This document shows, one piece after another, positions 1 through 7,303 of a stretch of DNA of 13,741 nucleotides. The stretch is from the NCBI GenBank assembly GCA_031278735.1, contig JAITJU010000032.1, positions 1 to 13,741 on the forward strand, written 5' to 3'. How positions within the stretch are numbered: the first letter of the stretch is position 1; the number at the start of each line of letters is the position of its first letter. Origin of the DNA: Zoogloeaceae bacterium (lineage in GTDB: Bacteria; Pseudomonadota; Gammaproteobacteria; Burkholderiales; Rhodocyclaceae). Both the position numbers and the translations under genes were made by a program. Under the pieces are notes generated by a model. It ran no database searches and had not been told where the DNA came from. It saw only the letters and a program-made list of their open reading frames with translations.

Positions 1-387
1 ATCCCAGACGGCGAAGGCGAACATGCCATCCAGGCGATCGAGGCAATCGCGTCCCCAAACATGCCAAGCGCGGAGGACGACCTCGGTATCCCCATCGGAA
101 AAAAAACGCTCGCCGCGCGCGGCGAGTTCGCGGCGCAGTTCGCGGTAGTTGTAGATGACGCCGTTGAAAACCAGCGCCAGACCCAGCGCGTCGTCCCGCA
201 TCGGCTGGCTGGCCGCATCCGAAAGATCGATGACGGCAAGCCGCCGGTGTCCCATGGCCAGCGCCCCGTCGATGAATCGCCCGCTCGCGTCCGGCCCGCG
301 CGGATAGAGGACGCGCGTCATCCGCGCCAGCGCCTCGCCATCCGCCGCCTGTCCATCGAAACGCAATTCGCCGCAAATGCCGCACAT
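1..387 (-). CDS. Asparagine-synthase-family amidotransferase, N-terminal part (NAGGN amidotransferase-like)
   Basis: This is the first 129 codons of a class II (Ntn) glutamine amidotransferase whose C-terminal synthetase domain lies beyond the left edge. The protein begins MCGICGELRFDG, so Cys2 becomes the N-terminal nucleophile after Met removal. Further hallmarks are PRGPD (29-33), GHRRLAVIDLS (46-56), FNGVIYNYRELR (74-85) and GDTEV (99-103), which form the glutamine-binding pocket. The family transfers ammonia from glutamine to an acyl-adenylate carboxylate. The opening resembles the amidotransferase of N-acetylglutaminylglutamine amide (an osmoprotectant dipeptide) synthesis more than housekeeping AsnB, but that subfamily call is from remembered family sequences. 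The ATP-grasp partner expected next to it would be off-window. It starts 24 nt after the dynamin-like GTPase stop, so the two are probably co-transcribed. I see no clear Shine-Dalgarno. The family is certain; the substrate is not. Confidence 0.88.
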   Translation of the reverse strand, partial: MCGICGELRFDGQAADGEALARMTRVLYPRGPDASGRFIDGALAMGHRRLAVIDLSDAASQPMRDDALGLALVFNGVIYNYRELRRELAARGERFFSDGDTEVVLRAWHVWGRDCLDRLDGMFAFAVWD

Positions 388-411
388 GTCAGGAAAATTC
401 GCGCAAGGGGT

Positions 412-2463
412 TCAGCCTTGCGACGCCTCCGCGCCGTTTGCCTTGCCGCCGCCCCGCCCTTCTCCTTCTCCTTCTCCTTCTCCTTCTCCTTCTCCTTCTC
501 CTTCTCCTTCTCCTTCTCCTTCTCCTTCTCCTTCTCCTTCTCCTCCCCGCCCCATCAATGTCTGCATGGCCTTGGCAATGGCGTCCAGCGACCGGATTTG
601 CTGTTGCAGATCGTCTTCCATCGCGCCCAGTTCATTGATGCGGTCTTCCAGCGTGTCGGCGGCTTCGTGAATGCGCTGGACGCTGTCCAGACGGCGCTTC
701 AGGTGCAGCTGGCGCTCGCGCGCCTGGGTTTCCACGGGCGCCATGATGATTTTGAGCCAGCTTTCCACATCCCAGTTGGCGCGCTCGAAAATTTTTTGCG
801 ACTGCATGGCGATTTCCGCGAAAAACTTGTGCGCGATGTTTTTCTTTTCGTGCGTCATGAACTGTACGGCGGTATTCAGGTGGGCATTGCACCAGGCTTG
901 CAGGCGATGAATTTCCTTTTCGTGGATCAGCATGGAAAAGCGGGCGGGAGAAGCGAGCTTGAGACCGTGTTCGACGCGCAGGCGCTTGTAGACGGCATCC
1001 ATCATGCAGTGGATTTCCTTGATTTCCGCACCGGATTTCTTCAATCTGCTCTGGACTTCCTGGAAAAAAACGCGGATGGCGCGGGAAATCTGGCGGGAGA
1101 AAATGGCGTCCAGCATGGTTTGCCGGGTTTTTTCCGTCAACCGGCGCAGAGGCCTGACGCCCAGGTGCGCGAACAGTTTGTTGGTGAGCCTGGAAAATAC
1201 GCTGCGCACGGCGTAATAATGCTGCAAGCCGGTGTCGAATTCTTCCTTCTCCACCTTGATCTTGCCCATCATGTATTCGACCACGCCCCGGTTTTTGCCG
1301 CGCAGTTCGGAAAGTTCGACGAGTTGCTCGTTCAGGTTGGCGTGACGAACTTCCAGAATCTCCCGGATGTGCCGGTGTATTTCCCCGAACTCGCGCTGGG
1401 TGTCGTCGCGCACGATGTCGTGCTTGGCGGGGATGAGTTCATTGGAAAGCGCGGCCTCGAGTTCCGGCAGACGGCTCTTTTCCAGCAGACCGGCGTCCTG
1501 GTTGATTTTGGCGACCAGCCCCTTTTGCGCCGATACCGGGAAAATCCGATCCTTGCGAATGCCGAGTATGCCCGCGCAACTTTCCGCCTGACGCGCGATT
1601 TCCGCCTCGATCTCCGCTTCCCGCTTGAGTTCGTCCCACAGACCGTCGATCTTGTTCAGGACGACCAGACGCCCGCGCTTGCCGTGATTGCTGGCAATAT
1701 GCTCTTGCCAGACGAGCAGATCCGACTGCGTCACGCCGGTGTCGGCGGCAAGGATGAAAAGGACGGCGTGGGCATTGGGCAAAAGGGAAAGCGTCAGTTC
1801 CGGTTCCGTGCCAATGGCGTTCAGCCCCGGCGTATCCAGAATCACCAGACCCTGTTCGAGCAGGGGATGCGGAAAATTGATGATGGCGTGACGCCAGCGG
1901 GGAATTTCCACCAGACCATCTGCCCCCGCGTGGAAAGCGCCGACCTGCGTTTCATCCACGACGAACCCCAGTCTGCCCGCTTCGTCGACGGGAACGCGGA
2001 TGACCTCACTGACCTGACGCAGGGCGTCCTGCATGTTCTTTGCCGAATTGACATCCAGCGGAACGCGCCGCCAGGCGTCGGCGTCCTGTTTGTATTCGCT
2101 GACGCTGGCATTGCCGCCGCGCGTCTGGATGGCAAGCAGTTCGATGACGGGCGGCTTGCCGCGCACATACAGCAATTCGGTCGGGCACATGGTGGTGCGC
2201 CCCGCCGAGGAGGGCAGGATGCGATTGCCGTAGGCGGCAAAAAAGATGCTGTTGATGAGTTCGGATTTGCCGCGCGAGAATTCCGCGACGAAGGCCACGT
2301 TGAGCTTGTCTTCCCGGATGCGATCCTCCAGCCGGGAGAGCCGCAGTTCCGCCTGCGCGTCGCTCAAGTCTTGCTCGATCAGCCACTGGCGAAAACGCTC
2401 CGCCGCCGCGACGACGGCAAGCCGCCACTGGCTGTAGGCGGCAAATTGTTGCGCAAGTGACAT
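412..2463 (-). CDS. Dynamin-family GTPase with C-terminal (Gly-Glu)14 tail
   Basis: A 683-residue bacterial dynamin-like protein. The GTPase domain shows a P-loop FSRGKSELIN (62-71), the switch I threonines in GRTTMCPTE (88-96), the G3 motif DTPG (210-213) and the G4 motif NKID (270-273). After residue 330 the protein is mostly charged and helical, as expected for the dynamin stalk, with a predicted coiled coil near 580-635. Relatives bind and remodel membranes in a GTP-dependent way; the cargo here is unknown. I chose the ATG at 2463 because MSLAQQFAAYSQWRL begins the conserved region; the upstream in-frame 42 codons are Cys/Arg-rich and do not look like protein. The last 43 residues are odd: 14 tandem Gly-Glu dipeptides (641-668), then a short Gly-rich end. 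The tail is encoded by a hexanucleotide repeat. The gene lies 24 nt upstream of the amidotransferase. Confidence 0.9.
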   Translation of the reverse strand: MSLAQQFAAYSQWRLAVVAAAERFRQWLIEQDLSDAQAELRLSRLEDRIREDKLNVAFVAEFSRGKSELINSIFFAAYGNRILPSSAGRTTMCPTELLYVRGKPPVIELLAIQTRGGNASVSEYKQDADAWRRVPLDVNSAKNMQDALRQVSEVIRVPVDEAGRLGFVVDETQVGAFHAGADGLVEIPRWRHAIINFPHPLLEQGLVILDTPGLNAIGTEPELTLSLLPNAHAVLFILAADTGVTQSDLLVWQEHIASNHGKRGRLVVLNKIDGLWDELKREAEIEAEIARQAESCAGILGIRKDRIFPVSAQKGLVAKINQDAGLLEKSRLPELEAALSNELIPAKHDIVRDDTQREFGEIHRHIREILEVRHANLNEQLVELSELRGKNRGVVEYMMGKIKVEKEEFDTGLQHYYAVRSVFSRLTNKLFAHLGVRPLRRLTEKTRQTMLDAIFSRQISRAIRVFFQEVQSRLKKSGAEIKEIHCMMDAVYKRLRVEHGLKLASPARFSMLIHEKEIHRLQAWCNAHLNTAVQFMTHEKKNIAHKFFAEIAMQSQKIFERANWDVESWLKIIMAPVETQARERQLHLKRRLDSVQRIHEAADTLEDRINELGAMEDDLQQQIRSLDAIAKAMQTLMGRGGEGEGEGEGEGEGEGEGEGEGEGEGEGEGRGGGKANGAEASQG
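458..544. repeat. Hexanucleotide tandem repeat (TCTCCT)14 within the dynamin-like gene
   Basis: Fourteen perfect copies of TCTCCT (461-544) plus a half copy at 458-460, read on the minus strand as AGGAGA and coding for alternating Gly and Glu. There are no interruptions, which suggests recent expansion by slipped-strand mispairing. Because the unit is six bases, copy-number changes lengthen or shorten the protein tail without breaking the frame. Confidence 0.97.
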
Positions 2464-2674
2464 GGCGTGTCCGCGAAAAATTGCAGGGGTTGTTAATCTA
2501 TCATGTTTGCAGCCGTTTTGCCGCCGTGAGTAACCGCGCGCAGGGCAATTGCGGTTGCCGGGGCAATGGCAAATTTGCGGCCTCGCCAATTTGAAAGAAC
2601 GAACAGCCGCTCTTCGTCAAGATGAGGCGCAAAGCGCTGCGGCAATCCGAACGCCTTTCTGGATTGGCCTTGCC

Positions 2675-2724
2675 CTTGGCGCGCGACGGACGAGCGTCGG
2701 CATTTGCGTCAAAAACGCGCCAAG
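2675..2724. other. Nested inverted repeat upstream of mgtE
   Basis: CTTGGCGCG (2675-2683) is perfectly complementary to CGCGCCAAG (2716-2724). Nested inside is CGACG (2684-2688) with CGTCG (2695-2699) around a six-base loop. As RNA this would be a two-stem structure. It lies upstream of the likely -10 at 2751, so it may act as DNA (operator) unless transcription starts further upstream. I do not recognise the M-box magnesium riboswitch in it. Confidence 0.5.
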
Positions 2725-2747
2725 TCTACGACGCGCCCGCGCCGGGG

Positions 2748-2756
2748 TGCTAGAAT
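2748..2756 (+). promoter_or_regulatory. Extended -10 promoter for mgtE
   Basis: TGCTAGAAT matches an extended -10 (TGn plus TAGAAT, five of six to TATAAT). Transcription would begin near 2763, leaving a leader of about 20 nt before the mgtE ATG at 2782. No good -35 hexamer sits 16-18 nt upstream, which is common for extended -10 promoters. Inferred from sequence only. Confidence 0.5.
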
Positions 2757-2781
2757 GCCGCTTCTTTTGTGGCGGCGCACC

Positions 2782-4236
2782 ATGAGCGAAGAACAACAAC
2801 TGAACGACACGGACGACTTACAGGAGCGCCTGCGCGAGGTGGAGAGCCTGCTTGCCCGCCATCATCAAGCAACGGCGGCGCCCGATCCGGATTCGCCGCA
2901 ACCGGCGCAGAGCGAGGAGGCGCTGACGACGCGGCAACAGGCGCTCGAGGCGCTCGACGAACTGCGCGTCCGGCTGGACGCCATGCACCCGGCGGACGTA
3001 GCCTACGCGCTGGAAGCGCTGCCGCTGGAAGATCGTTTGCTGGTCTGGGATCTGGTGCGCGCGGAGCGGGATGGAGAAATCCTGCTGGAAGTCTCCGACG
3101 CGGTGCGCGAGACCCTGATCGACGCCATGGAGCGGCACGAACTGGTCGCCGCCACGGAATCCCTTGATACCGACGAACTTGCCGACCTCGTGCCCGACCT
3201 GCCGCAAGAGGTGGTGGAGGACGTTTTCCAGGCCCTGCCGCCGGAAGAGCAGGCGCAGCTGCGCGCCGCCATTTCCTACCCGGAAGGCACCGTGGGCGCG
3301 CTCATGGATTTCGACATGGTGACGGTGCGCGAGGACGTTACGCTGGAAGTCGTCCTGCGTTATCTGCGCCGTTTCGACGAATTGCCGGAACATACCGACA
3401 AGATTTTCGTGGTCGATCGCGACGAGCGCCTGGAAGGCGTATTGACGCTGGAAAGCCTGCTCACCAACGATCCGGATTCGGATGTGCGCGCCGTCATGAA
3501 AAAGGACATCGTGCGCTTTCAGCCGGAAGACGAGGCCGAAGAAGCGGCGCAAGCCTTCGAGCGTTACGATCTGGTATCCGCGCCGGTGGTCGACGCGGAG
3601 AATCGCGTGGTTGGGCGGCTTACCCTGGTGGCGGTGGTCGATTTCATCCGCGAGGAATCCGAGGCCGAACAACTGGCGAACGCGGGTCTGCGCGAGGAGG
3701 AAGACATTTTCGCCTCGGTCTGGGATTCGGTGAAGAACCGCTGGGCCTGGCTTGCGGTCAATCTGGTGACGGCTTTTGTCGCCTCGCGCGTCATCGGCAT
3801 TTTCGAGACCTCCATCGAAAAGCTGGTGGCATTGGCCGCCCTGATGCCCATCGTGGCGGGCATCGGCGGCAATTCCGGCAATCAGACCGTCACCATGATC
3901 GTGCGCGCCATTGCCATGGGGCAGGTCAAGCCCGACGCCACGCGCCGCCTTCTGAAAAAGGAACTGGGCGTGGCGCTGATCAATGGCATACTCTGGGGCG
4001 GTTTGCTGGGCGCGCTGGCCTGGTGGCTTTATGAGAGCGTTTCGCTGGGCGTGGTAATGACCGCCGCCATGACGCTGAACCTGTTGCTGGCGGCGTTCGC
4101 AGGCGTGGGCATTCCCATGTTGCGTCAACGCCTGGGCGCGGACCCGGCCATCGGCGGATCGGTTATGATTACGGCGCTTACGGATTCCGGCGGTTTTTTC
4201 ATTTTTCTGGGTCTGGCGACCCTGTTTCTGCTGTAA
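2782..4236 (+). CDS. mgtE: Magnesium transporter MgtE
   Basis: A 484-residue MgtE-type Mg2+ channel of the inner membrane. In order: a charged, helical cytoplasmic N domain (about 55-185, including the MHPADVAYALEALP segment), a CBS pair (about 190-305; FVVDRDERLEGVLTLESLL and SAPVVDAENRVVGRLTLVAVVDFI), a connecting helix, then five membrane segments from about 325 to the end. The pore motif GGNSGNQ lies near residues 363-369, and the conserved acidic TDSGGFF stretch lies in the last helix. In characterised relatives the N and CBS domains bind Mg2+ and close the pore when cytosolic Mg2+ is high. I chose the ATG at 2782 because MSEEQQLND begins the family-like sequence and lies about 20 nt after the putative start of transcription; upstream in-frame starts add a basic stretch overlapping the -10. 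A DUF2167 gene follows 22 nt after the stop, probably in the same operon. Confidence 0.96.
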   Translation: MSEEQQLNDTDDLQERLREVESLLARHHQATAAPDPDSPQPAQSEEALTTRQQALEALDELRVRLDAMHPADVAYALEALPLEDRLLVWDLVRAERDGEILLEVSDAVRETLIDAMERHELVAATESLDTDELADLVPDLPQEVVEDVFQALPPEEQAQLRAAISYPEGTVGALMDFDMVTVREDVTLEVVLRYLRRFDELPEHTDKIFVVDRDERLEGVLTLESLLTNDPDSDVRAVMKKDIVRFQPEDEAEEAAQAFERYDLVSAPVVDAENRVVGRLTLVAVVDFIREESEAEQLANAGLREEEDIFASVWDSVKNRWAWLAVNLVTAFVASRVIGIFETSIEKLVALAALMPIVAGIGGNSGNQTVTMIVRAIAMGQVKPDATRRLLKKELGVALINGILWGGLLGALAWWLYESVSLGVVMTAAMTLNLLLAAFAGVGIPMLRQRLGADPAIGGSVMITALTDSGGFFIFLGLATLFLL

Positions 4237-4258
4237 TTTTCCTTGATGGGGGTGGGTG

Positions 4259-5197
4259 ATGAAATTCTCGCGTTCGATTCTGTTTTTTGCCGTTTGGGTT
4301 GCGGCCGGTCTTGTCAGTCCTCTGGTCATGGCGCAGGAAGAAAGCGCAAGCGAGGCGGATGGCGAAATAGCGGCGATCATCGAAAGTCTGAAATGGGTGG
4401 AAGGCCCGAAACTGGTCAATGTAGGCCCGGTGGCGACCTTCAATGTGCCCGCCGGTTATCTGTTTCTGAATGCCGCCGATACCCGCGTTTTTCTGGAAAA
4501 GGTCACGCAGAATCCCGCCAGCGGGCAGGAATATTTTTTCGGCCCGGAAAACGGCGAATGGTGGGCGACCTTTGAATACTCGGAGACCGGACATGTCAAG
4601 GACGACGAAAAAATCGACGCCGACGAACTGCTCGAATCCATGCGGGAAAATCAGGACGAAGGCAACAAGGAACGCGCCAAGAAGGGCTGGCCGCAGCTTT
4701 TGAACCTGAGTTGGAAGCAGGCGCCGTTCTACGATCCGGAGACCCGGCGTCTGGAATGGGCGCTGACCTTCATCAATTCCGACGACAAGCAGGAAGGCGT
4801 CAATTATGAAACCCGCCTGCTTGGTCGCGTGGGCGTCACCTCGGCGACACTGGTGGTCTCGCCGGAAAAACTGGCGGCAGTCCTGCCCGAATTCAAGAAC
4901 GCGGTAAGCGGCTACAATTTCGTGGTAGGCCAGCACTACAACGAGTACAAGGAAGGCGACAAGCTGGCGGAATATGGCCTGGCCGCGCTCGTCGCGGGCG
5001 GCGCCGCCGCCGTGCTCCTCAAGTCCGGCCTGCTGGCGAAATACGGGAAAATATTGATCGTCGGCTTACTGGCGGCGCTCGCGTTCATCGGCAAGTTTTT
5101 CAGCGGCCTTTTCCGCCGCCGCAAGAAACTTCCCGACGCGGTTCCCGTGAAAACCGCCGATATCAACGACCTTTCCCGCGACGAAAAGCGGGAATAA
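4259..5197 (+). CDS. DUF2167 family membrane-anchored protein
   Basis: A 312-residue protein recognised as DUF2167 (putative membrane-anchored protein) from the run FNVPAGYLFLNAADTRVFLE, the ETGHVKDDEKIDADELL segment, GNKERAKKGWP, NYETRLLGRVGVTSATLVV and the C-terminal YGLAALVAGGAAAVLL. A signal peptide is present (MKFSRSILFF to VMA, cleavage before QEES). Two hydrophobic stretches near residues 240-280 end in a basic FRRRKK stop-transfer, so the globular part should be periplasmic with a short cytoplasmic tail. The molecular function of the family is not known to me. The ATG at 4259 is preferred over the GTG immediately before it; a purine-rich GGGGGTGGG lies just upstream. Tight spacing to mgtE and to the next gene suggests one transcript. 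Confidence 0.9.
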   Translation: MKFSRSILFFAVWVAAGLVSPLVMAQEESASEADGEIAAIIESLKWVEGPKLVNVGPVATFNVPAGYLFLNAADTRVFLEKVTQNPASGQEYFFGPENGEWWATFEYSETGHVKDDEKIDADELLESMRENQDEGNKERAKKGWPQLLNLSWKQAPFYDPETRRLEWALTFINSDDKQEGVNYETRLLGRVGVTSATLVVSPEKLAAVLPEFKNAVSGYNFVVGQHYNEYKEGDKLAEYGLAALVAGGAAAVLLKSGLLAKYGKILIVGLLAALAFIGKFFSGLFRRRKKLPDAVPVKTADINDLSRDEKRE

Positions 5198-5214
5198 GCC
5201 GGAGTCCGCGCGGC

Positions 5215-5985
5215 GTGTCCGTTTCGGCAGAGGTGCAACTGATCCTCCTGATTTTTCTGTTGTACCTCTATGATTGTTTCGTGCTGGCGTATCACAACGA
5301 AGCCGTGGCGCGCCGCCTTCCTTCCGGCTATGGCGTGACGTTCCCGCGCAACAACGCCGCTTTTGGCCGCCGCCTGCTGATGCTCCTGCCGCCGCTGACG
5401 CCGTTTTATCCCGCGTACCGGATCGTTTGGGCCTCCTGCCCGCCGCCGGAGGACGCGGCGGAGGCTGCGGCAAGGATTGCGGCGTTTCGCGCGCGGGACG
5501 CGGCGCTGTTTTCCCGGCTCTTTCCGGGAACGCTGCTGCTGGCGGCGGGCTTCTTGCTGCTCGTCCCGCTGGGGCTGCATTTCCTGCCCGCCCTGCATGT
5601 TCTGGCGGCGCTGCCGTTTCTCTATCTGCTGATTTTTTTCCAGTTGCGCCAGCTGCGCCGATTCTTCGCGGCTTATCCCGCGCCGCCGTCCCTGCGCGGA
5701 AAATTCTGGCTGCTGGCTGTGGAAAGCCTTGTCTGTCCGCCTTGCGCCATCAATCTTGCCCGCAAAGTCTCGCTGAACCTGCCGCTTGCCGTCGATCTCA
5801 TCGCCTTCGCGGAGGCGCTGCTGCCGCCGGAAGCGTGCCAACAAGCCGTCGGCGGCGTAGTCGAGCGCATCGGGGAACATGTGCTGTTCGCCGAAGACGC
5901 GGAAGCGCCTCAAGTCAAGCAGATGCGGGATTACGCCTTGCGTCTGCGGCAAAAATTCCACCTGCCGGAAGAACCGTCGGCGTAA
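5215..5985 (+). CDS. Unrecognised multi-pass membrane protein
   Basis: A 256-residue protein I cannot assign to a family. The first helix (about 8-26, VQLILLIFLLYLYDCFVLA) starts at the N-terminus without a basic n-region or cleavage motif, so it is more likely an anchor than a signal peptide. A second hydrophobic block (about 101-145) could hold two helices, followed by the basic QLRQLRR. Between them is a Pro-rich loop (about 60-82), and a Cys pair (CPPC) lies near 177-180. The C-terminal 60 residues are soluble and charged. The GTG start is supported by GGAG at 5201-5204, ten bases upstream. It begins 17 nt after the DUF2167 stop, so it is probably translated from the mgtE operon and may work with the DUF2167 protein; that link is inference. 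Its base composition and codon use match its neighbours. Confidence 0.75.
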   Translation: MSVSAEVQLILLIFLLYLYDCFVLAYHNEAVARRLPSGYGVTFPRNNAAFGRRLLMLLPPLTPFYPAYRIVWASCPPPEDAAEAAARIAAFRARDAALFSRLFPGTLLLAAGFLLLVPLGLHFLPALHVLAALPFLYLLIFFQLRQLRRFFAAYPAPPSLRGKFWLLAVESLVCPPCAINLARKVSLNLPLAVDLIAFAEALLPPEACQQAVGGVVERIGEHVLFAEDAEAPQVKQMRDYALRLRQKFHLPEEPSA

Positions 5986-5988
5986 ACA

Positions 5989-6023
5989 GCAAGGCGGGGG
6001 ACGCGCTTGCCCGCCCGCCTTGC
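5989..6023. terminator. Hairpin between convergent genes, possible bidirectional terminator
   Basis: GCAAGGCGGG (5989-5998) and CCCGCCTTGC (6014-6023) form a perfect 10-bp GC-rich stem with a 15-base loop. It lies between the ends of two convergent transcription units, where terminators are expected. There is no long U-run on either side, so it may only assist termination or protect 3' ends. The stem is directly visible; its role is inferred. Confidence 0.5.
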
Positions 6024-6072
6024 AGAGATGGTCGAAAAACAGACGCCGGAGCCGAAAGCGCCGGTTCCTCGT

Positions 6073-7272
6073 CTATTGTCCGCCCAGCAGTTTCCCCAGG
6101 GATTCGCCCATCTTGCCGATGTCGCCGCCGGCGTTGCCCAATCCCTTGACCAGGTTCCCCACGTTGAGTCCCAGCGCGCCCATCAGTCCCACGCCGATTT
6201 CGCGCGCGATGCTCTCGTTCAAGGAAAAAGCGGGGTTGTTCACGTTGCCCGCGAGGATGAACTGGACGCTGATCTGGTCATTGCCGCCTTTCAGGACGGC
6301 CACGACCAGCTTGAGCGGAATGCCCATGAAGGCGTTGCCGCTGTTGGACAGTTCGAGATGACGCAGGGTAATCGAGCCGGGGCCGTGCAGTTGTCCGTTT
6401 TTCACCACGCTGTGCACGTCCATATCCAGCGATCCGCGCCGGATGCTGGCGTCGCTCGCCTTGAGCAGATAAGCCTGCAAGGCGCTGAGGTCGACGTTGC
6501 GCAACCGGGTCTTGATGTCGGACTCCTTGCTGGCAAGCTCGATTTTCCCCTCGATGTCGATTTCGCCATCCTGCTGGTTGCCCTTGATGACGCTCGTCAG
6601 TTTGATGCGGCTTTCTCCCGTCAGTTCGGGCATGCGCAAGTGTTCGAGGCTGAAATTGAAGTGTTCCAGCGTGATTTTGACGGGCGTCTTGCGCACGCTG
6701 GCGTCAAAGAAATCAAGGGCGCCTTCCACGATTTCGATGCGGCCAATCTCGATTTGCGGGCCAGCAGCGGATTCCGCCGCGCAGGATTGTGGGCGGCGCA
6801 GCGCGGCAAAACGCGCGGGCGCGGGGCGGCGAGTTGTCCTGGCTGCGGACGCGGTTTTTTCAGTCAGATCGGGCAACACGCGCAGACGACCGTCGCGCTC
6901 GCGCAAGAGGGAAAGGTAAGCGCCCTCGACGCGGATGTTGCTCAAGACGATGCGCCCGCGCAGCAGGCTGGAGAGCGAAGGCGTGATGATCAGCCGTTCG
7001 GCGCGCAGAAAGTCTTCGGCGGGCCAGGCGGCTTTTTTGCCGTTTTCGGCCTTGGGCGCGGGCAGGCGCATGCCCGTGATTTGCACGCTGGTCAGGCCGA
7101 TCGTCAGTTCCCGGATTTCGGCGTTCGGCCCCAGCACGGCGACGATCTCGCTTTTGAGCAGGCGCGCGGCAATCTGGAAAGCGATGACGACAACCAGCAG
7201 GAACAGGACAAGCGTGATGCCGAGAATTTTTGGCCAGCGACGGCGAGCGGGCGTGGGAGCGTTTTCAGTCAT
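6073..7272 (-). CDS. DUF748/AsmA-like envelope protein
   Basis: A 399-residue protein with one N-terminal membrane helix (about 13-32, ILGITLVLFLLVVVIAFQIA) and a large periplasmic region. The repeated short beta-rich segments (IRELTIGLTSVQITGMRL, LRGRIVLSNIRVEGAYLSL, IEIGRIEIVEGALDFFD, DIKTRLRNVDLSALQAYL) and the ending VQFILAGNVNNPAFSLNESI fit the DUF748 branch of the AsmA-like superfamily. Larger relatives form beta-groove bridges for lipid transport or affect outer-membrane assembly; at this size the protein is a short member and its exact role is open. Residues 125-145 are a low-complexity Ala/Arg-rich insert. Start choice: the ATG at 7272 gives a basic n-region followed directly by the helix and lies 31 nt after the upstream stop. 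The in-frame ATG at 7317 would overlap the upstream gene by 14 nt. Neither has a clear Shine-Dalgarno, which hints at translational coupling. Confidence 0.8.
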   Translation of the reverse strand: MTENAPTPARRRWPKILGITLVLFLLVVVIAFQIAARLLKSEIVAVLGPNAEIRELTIGLTSVQITGMRLPAPKAENGKKAAWPAEDFLRAERLIITPSLSSLLRGRIVLSNIRVEGAYLSLLRERDGRLRVLPDLTEKTASAARTTRRPAPARFAALRRPQSCAAESAAGPQIEIGRIEIVEGALDFFDASVRKTPVKITLEHFNFSLEHLRMPELTGESRIKLTSVIKGNQQDGEIDIEGKIELASKESDIKTRLRNVDLSALQAYLLKASDASIRRGSLDMDVHSVVKNGQLHGPGSITLRHLELSNSGNAFMGIPLKLVVAVLKGGNDQISVQFILAGNVNNPAFSLNESIAREIGVGLMGALGLNVGNLVKGLGNAGGDIGKMGESLGKLLGGQ

Positions 7273-7303
7273 TTTTCGTAAAAGGAAGAAAAAAGGGTTG
7301 GGT

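Larger units (their letters stand above)
2464..2781. other. Divergent intergenic spacer between dynamin-like GTPase and mgtE
   Basis: I see no convincing gene in these 318 nt. The short open frames are Arg/Ala-rich with no ribosome site. The spacer must hold promoters for both flanking genes. On the minus side TGATAGATT (2503 down to 2495) is an extended -10 candidate without a good -35. On the plus side TGCTAGAAT lies at 2748-2756. Between them are several inverted repeats: CAAATT with AATTTG around 2569-2592, GGC-AATCC with GGATTg-GCC (2641-2669), and a long stem at 2675-2724. Confidence 0.6.

Noticed and set aside
458..544. CRISPR or phase-variation switch at the hexamer repeat.
   Set aside because: There are no spacers, and a six-base unit cannot turn the frame on and off; only length variation is possible.
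61..2460. A 799-codon plus-strand open frame opposite the dynamin-like gene and amidotransferase, with a Ser-Phe repeat.
   Set aside because: It is the antisense shadow of two well-supported minus-strand genes; the product is His/Gln/Arg-rich with no family motif, and the Ser-Phe run is just the other strand of the Gly-Glu repeat.
2675..2724. M-box magnesium riboswitch before mgtE.
   Set aside because: The stems are too few and the conserved M-box elements are not recognisable; the region also lies upstream of the likely -10.
2818..4443. A 541-codon minus-strand open frame across mgtE.
   Set aside because: mgtE on the plus strand has clear domains and motifs; the antisense product is Arg/Gln/His-rich low-complexity typical of GC-rich shadows, and it spans the mgtE-DUF2167 junction.
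6007..7281. A 424-codon plus-strand open frame opposite the DUF748 gene.
   Set aside because: The minus-strand protein has a membrane helix and family-like beta segments; the plus-strand product shows none and is an antisense shadow.
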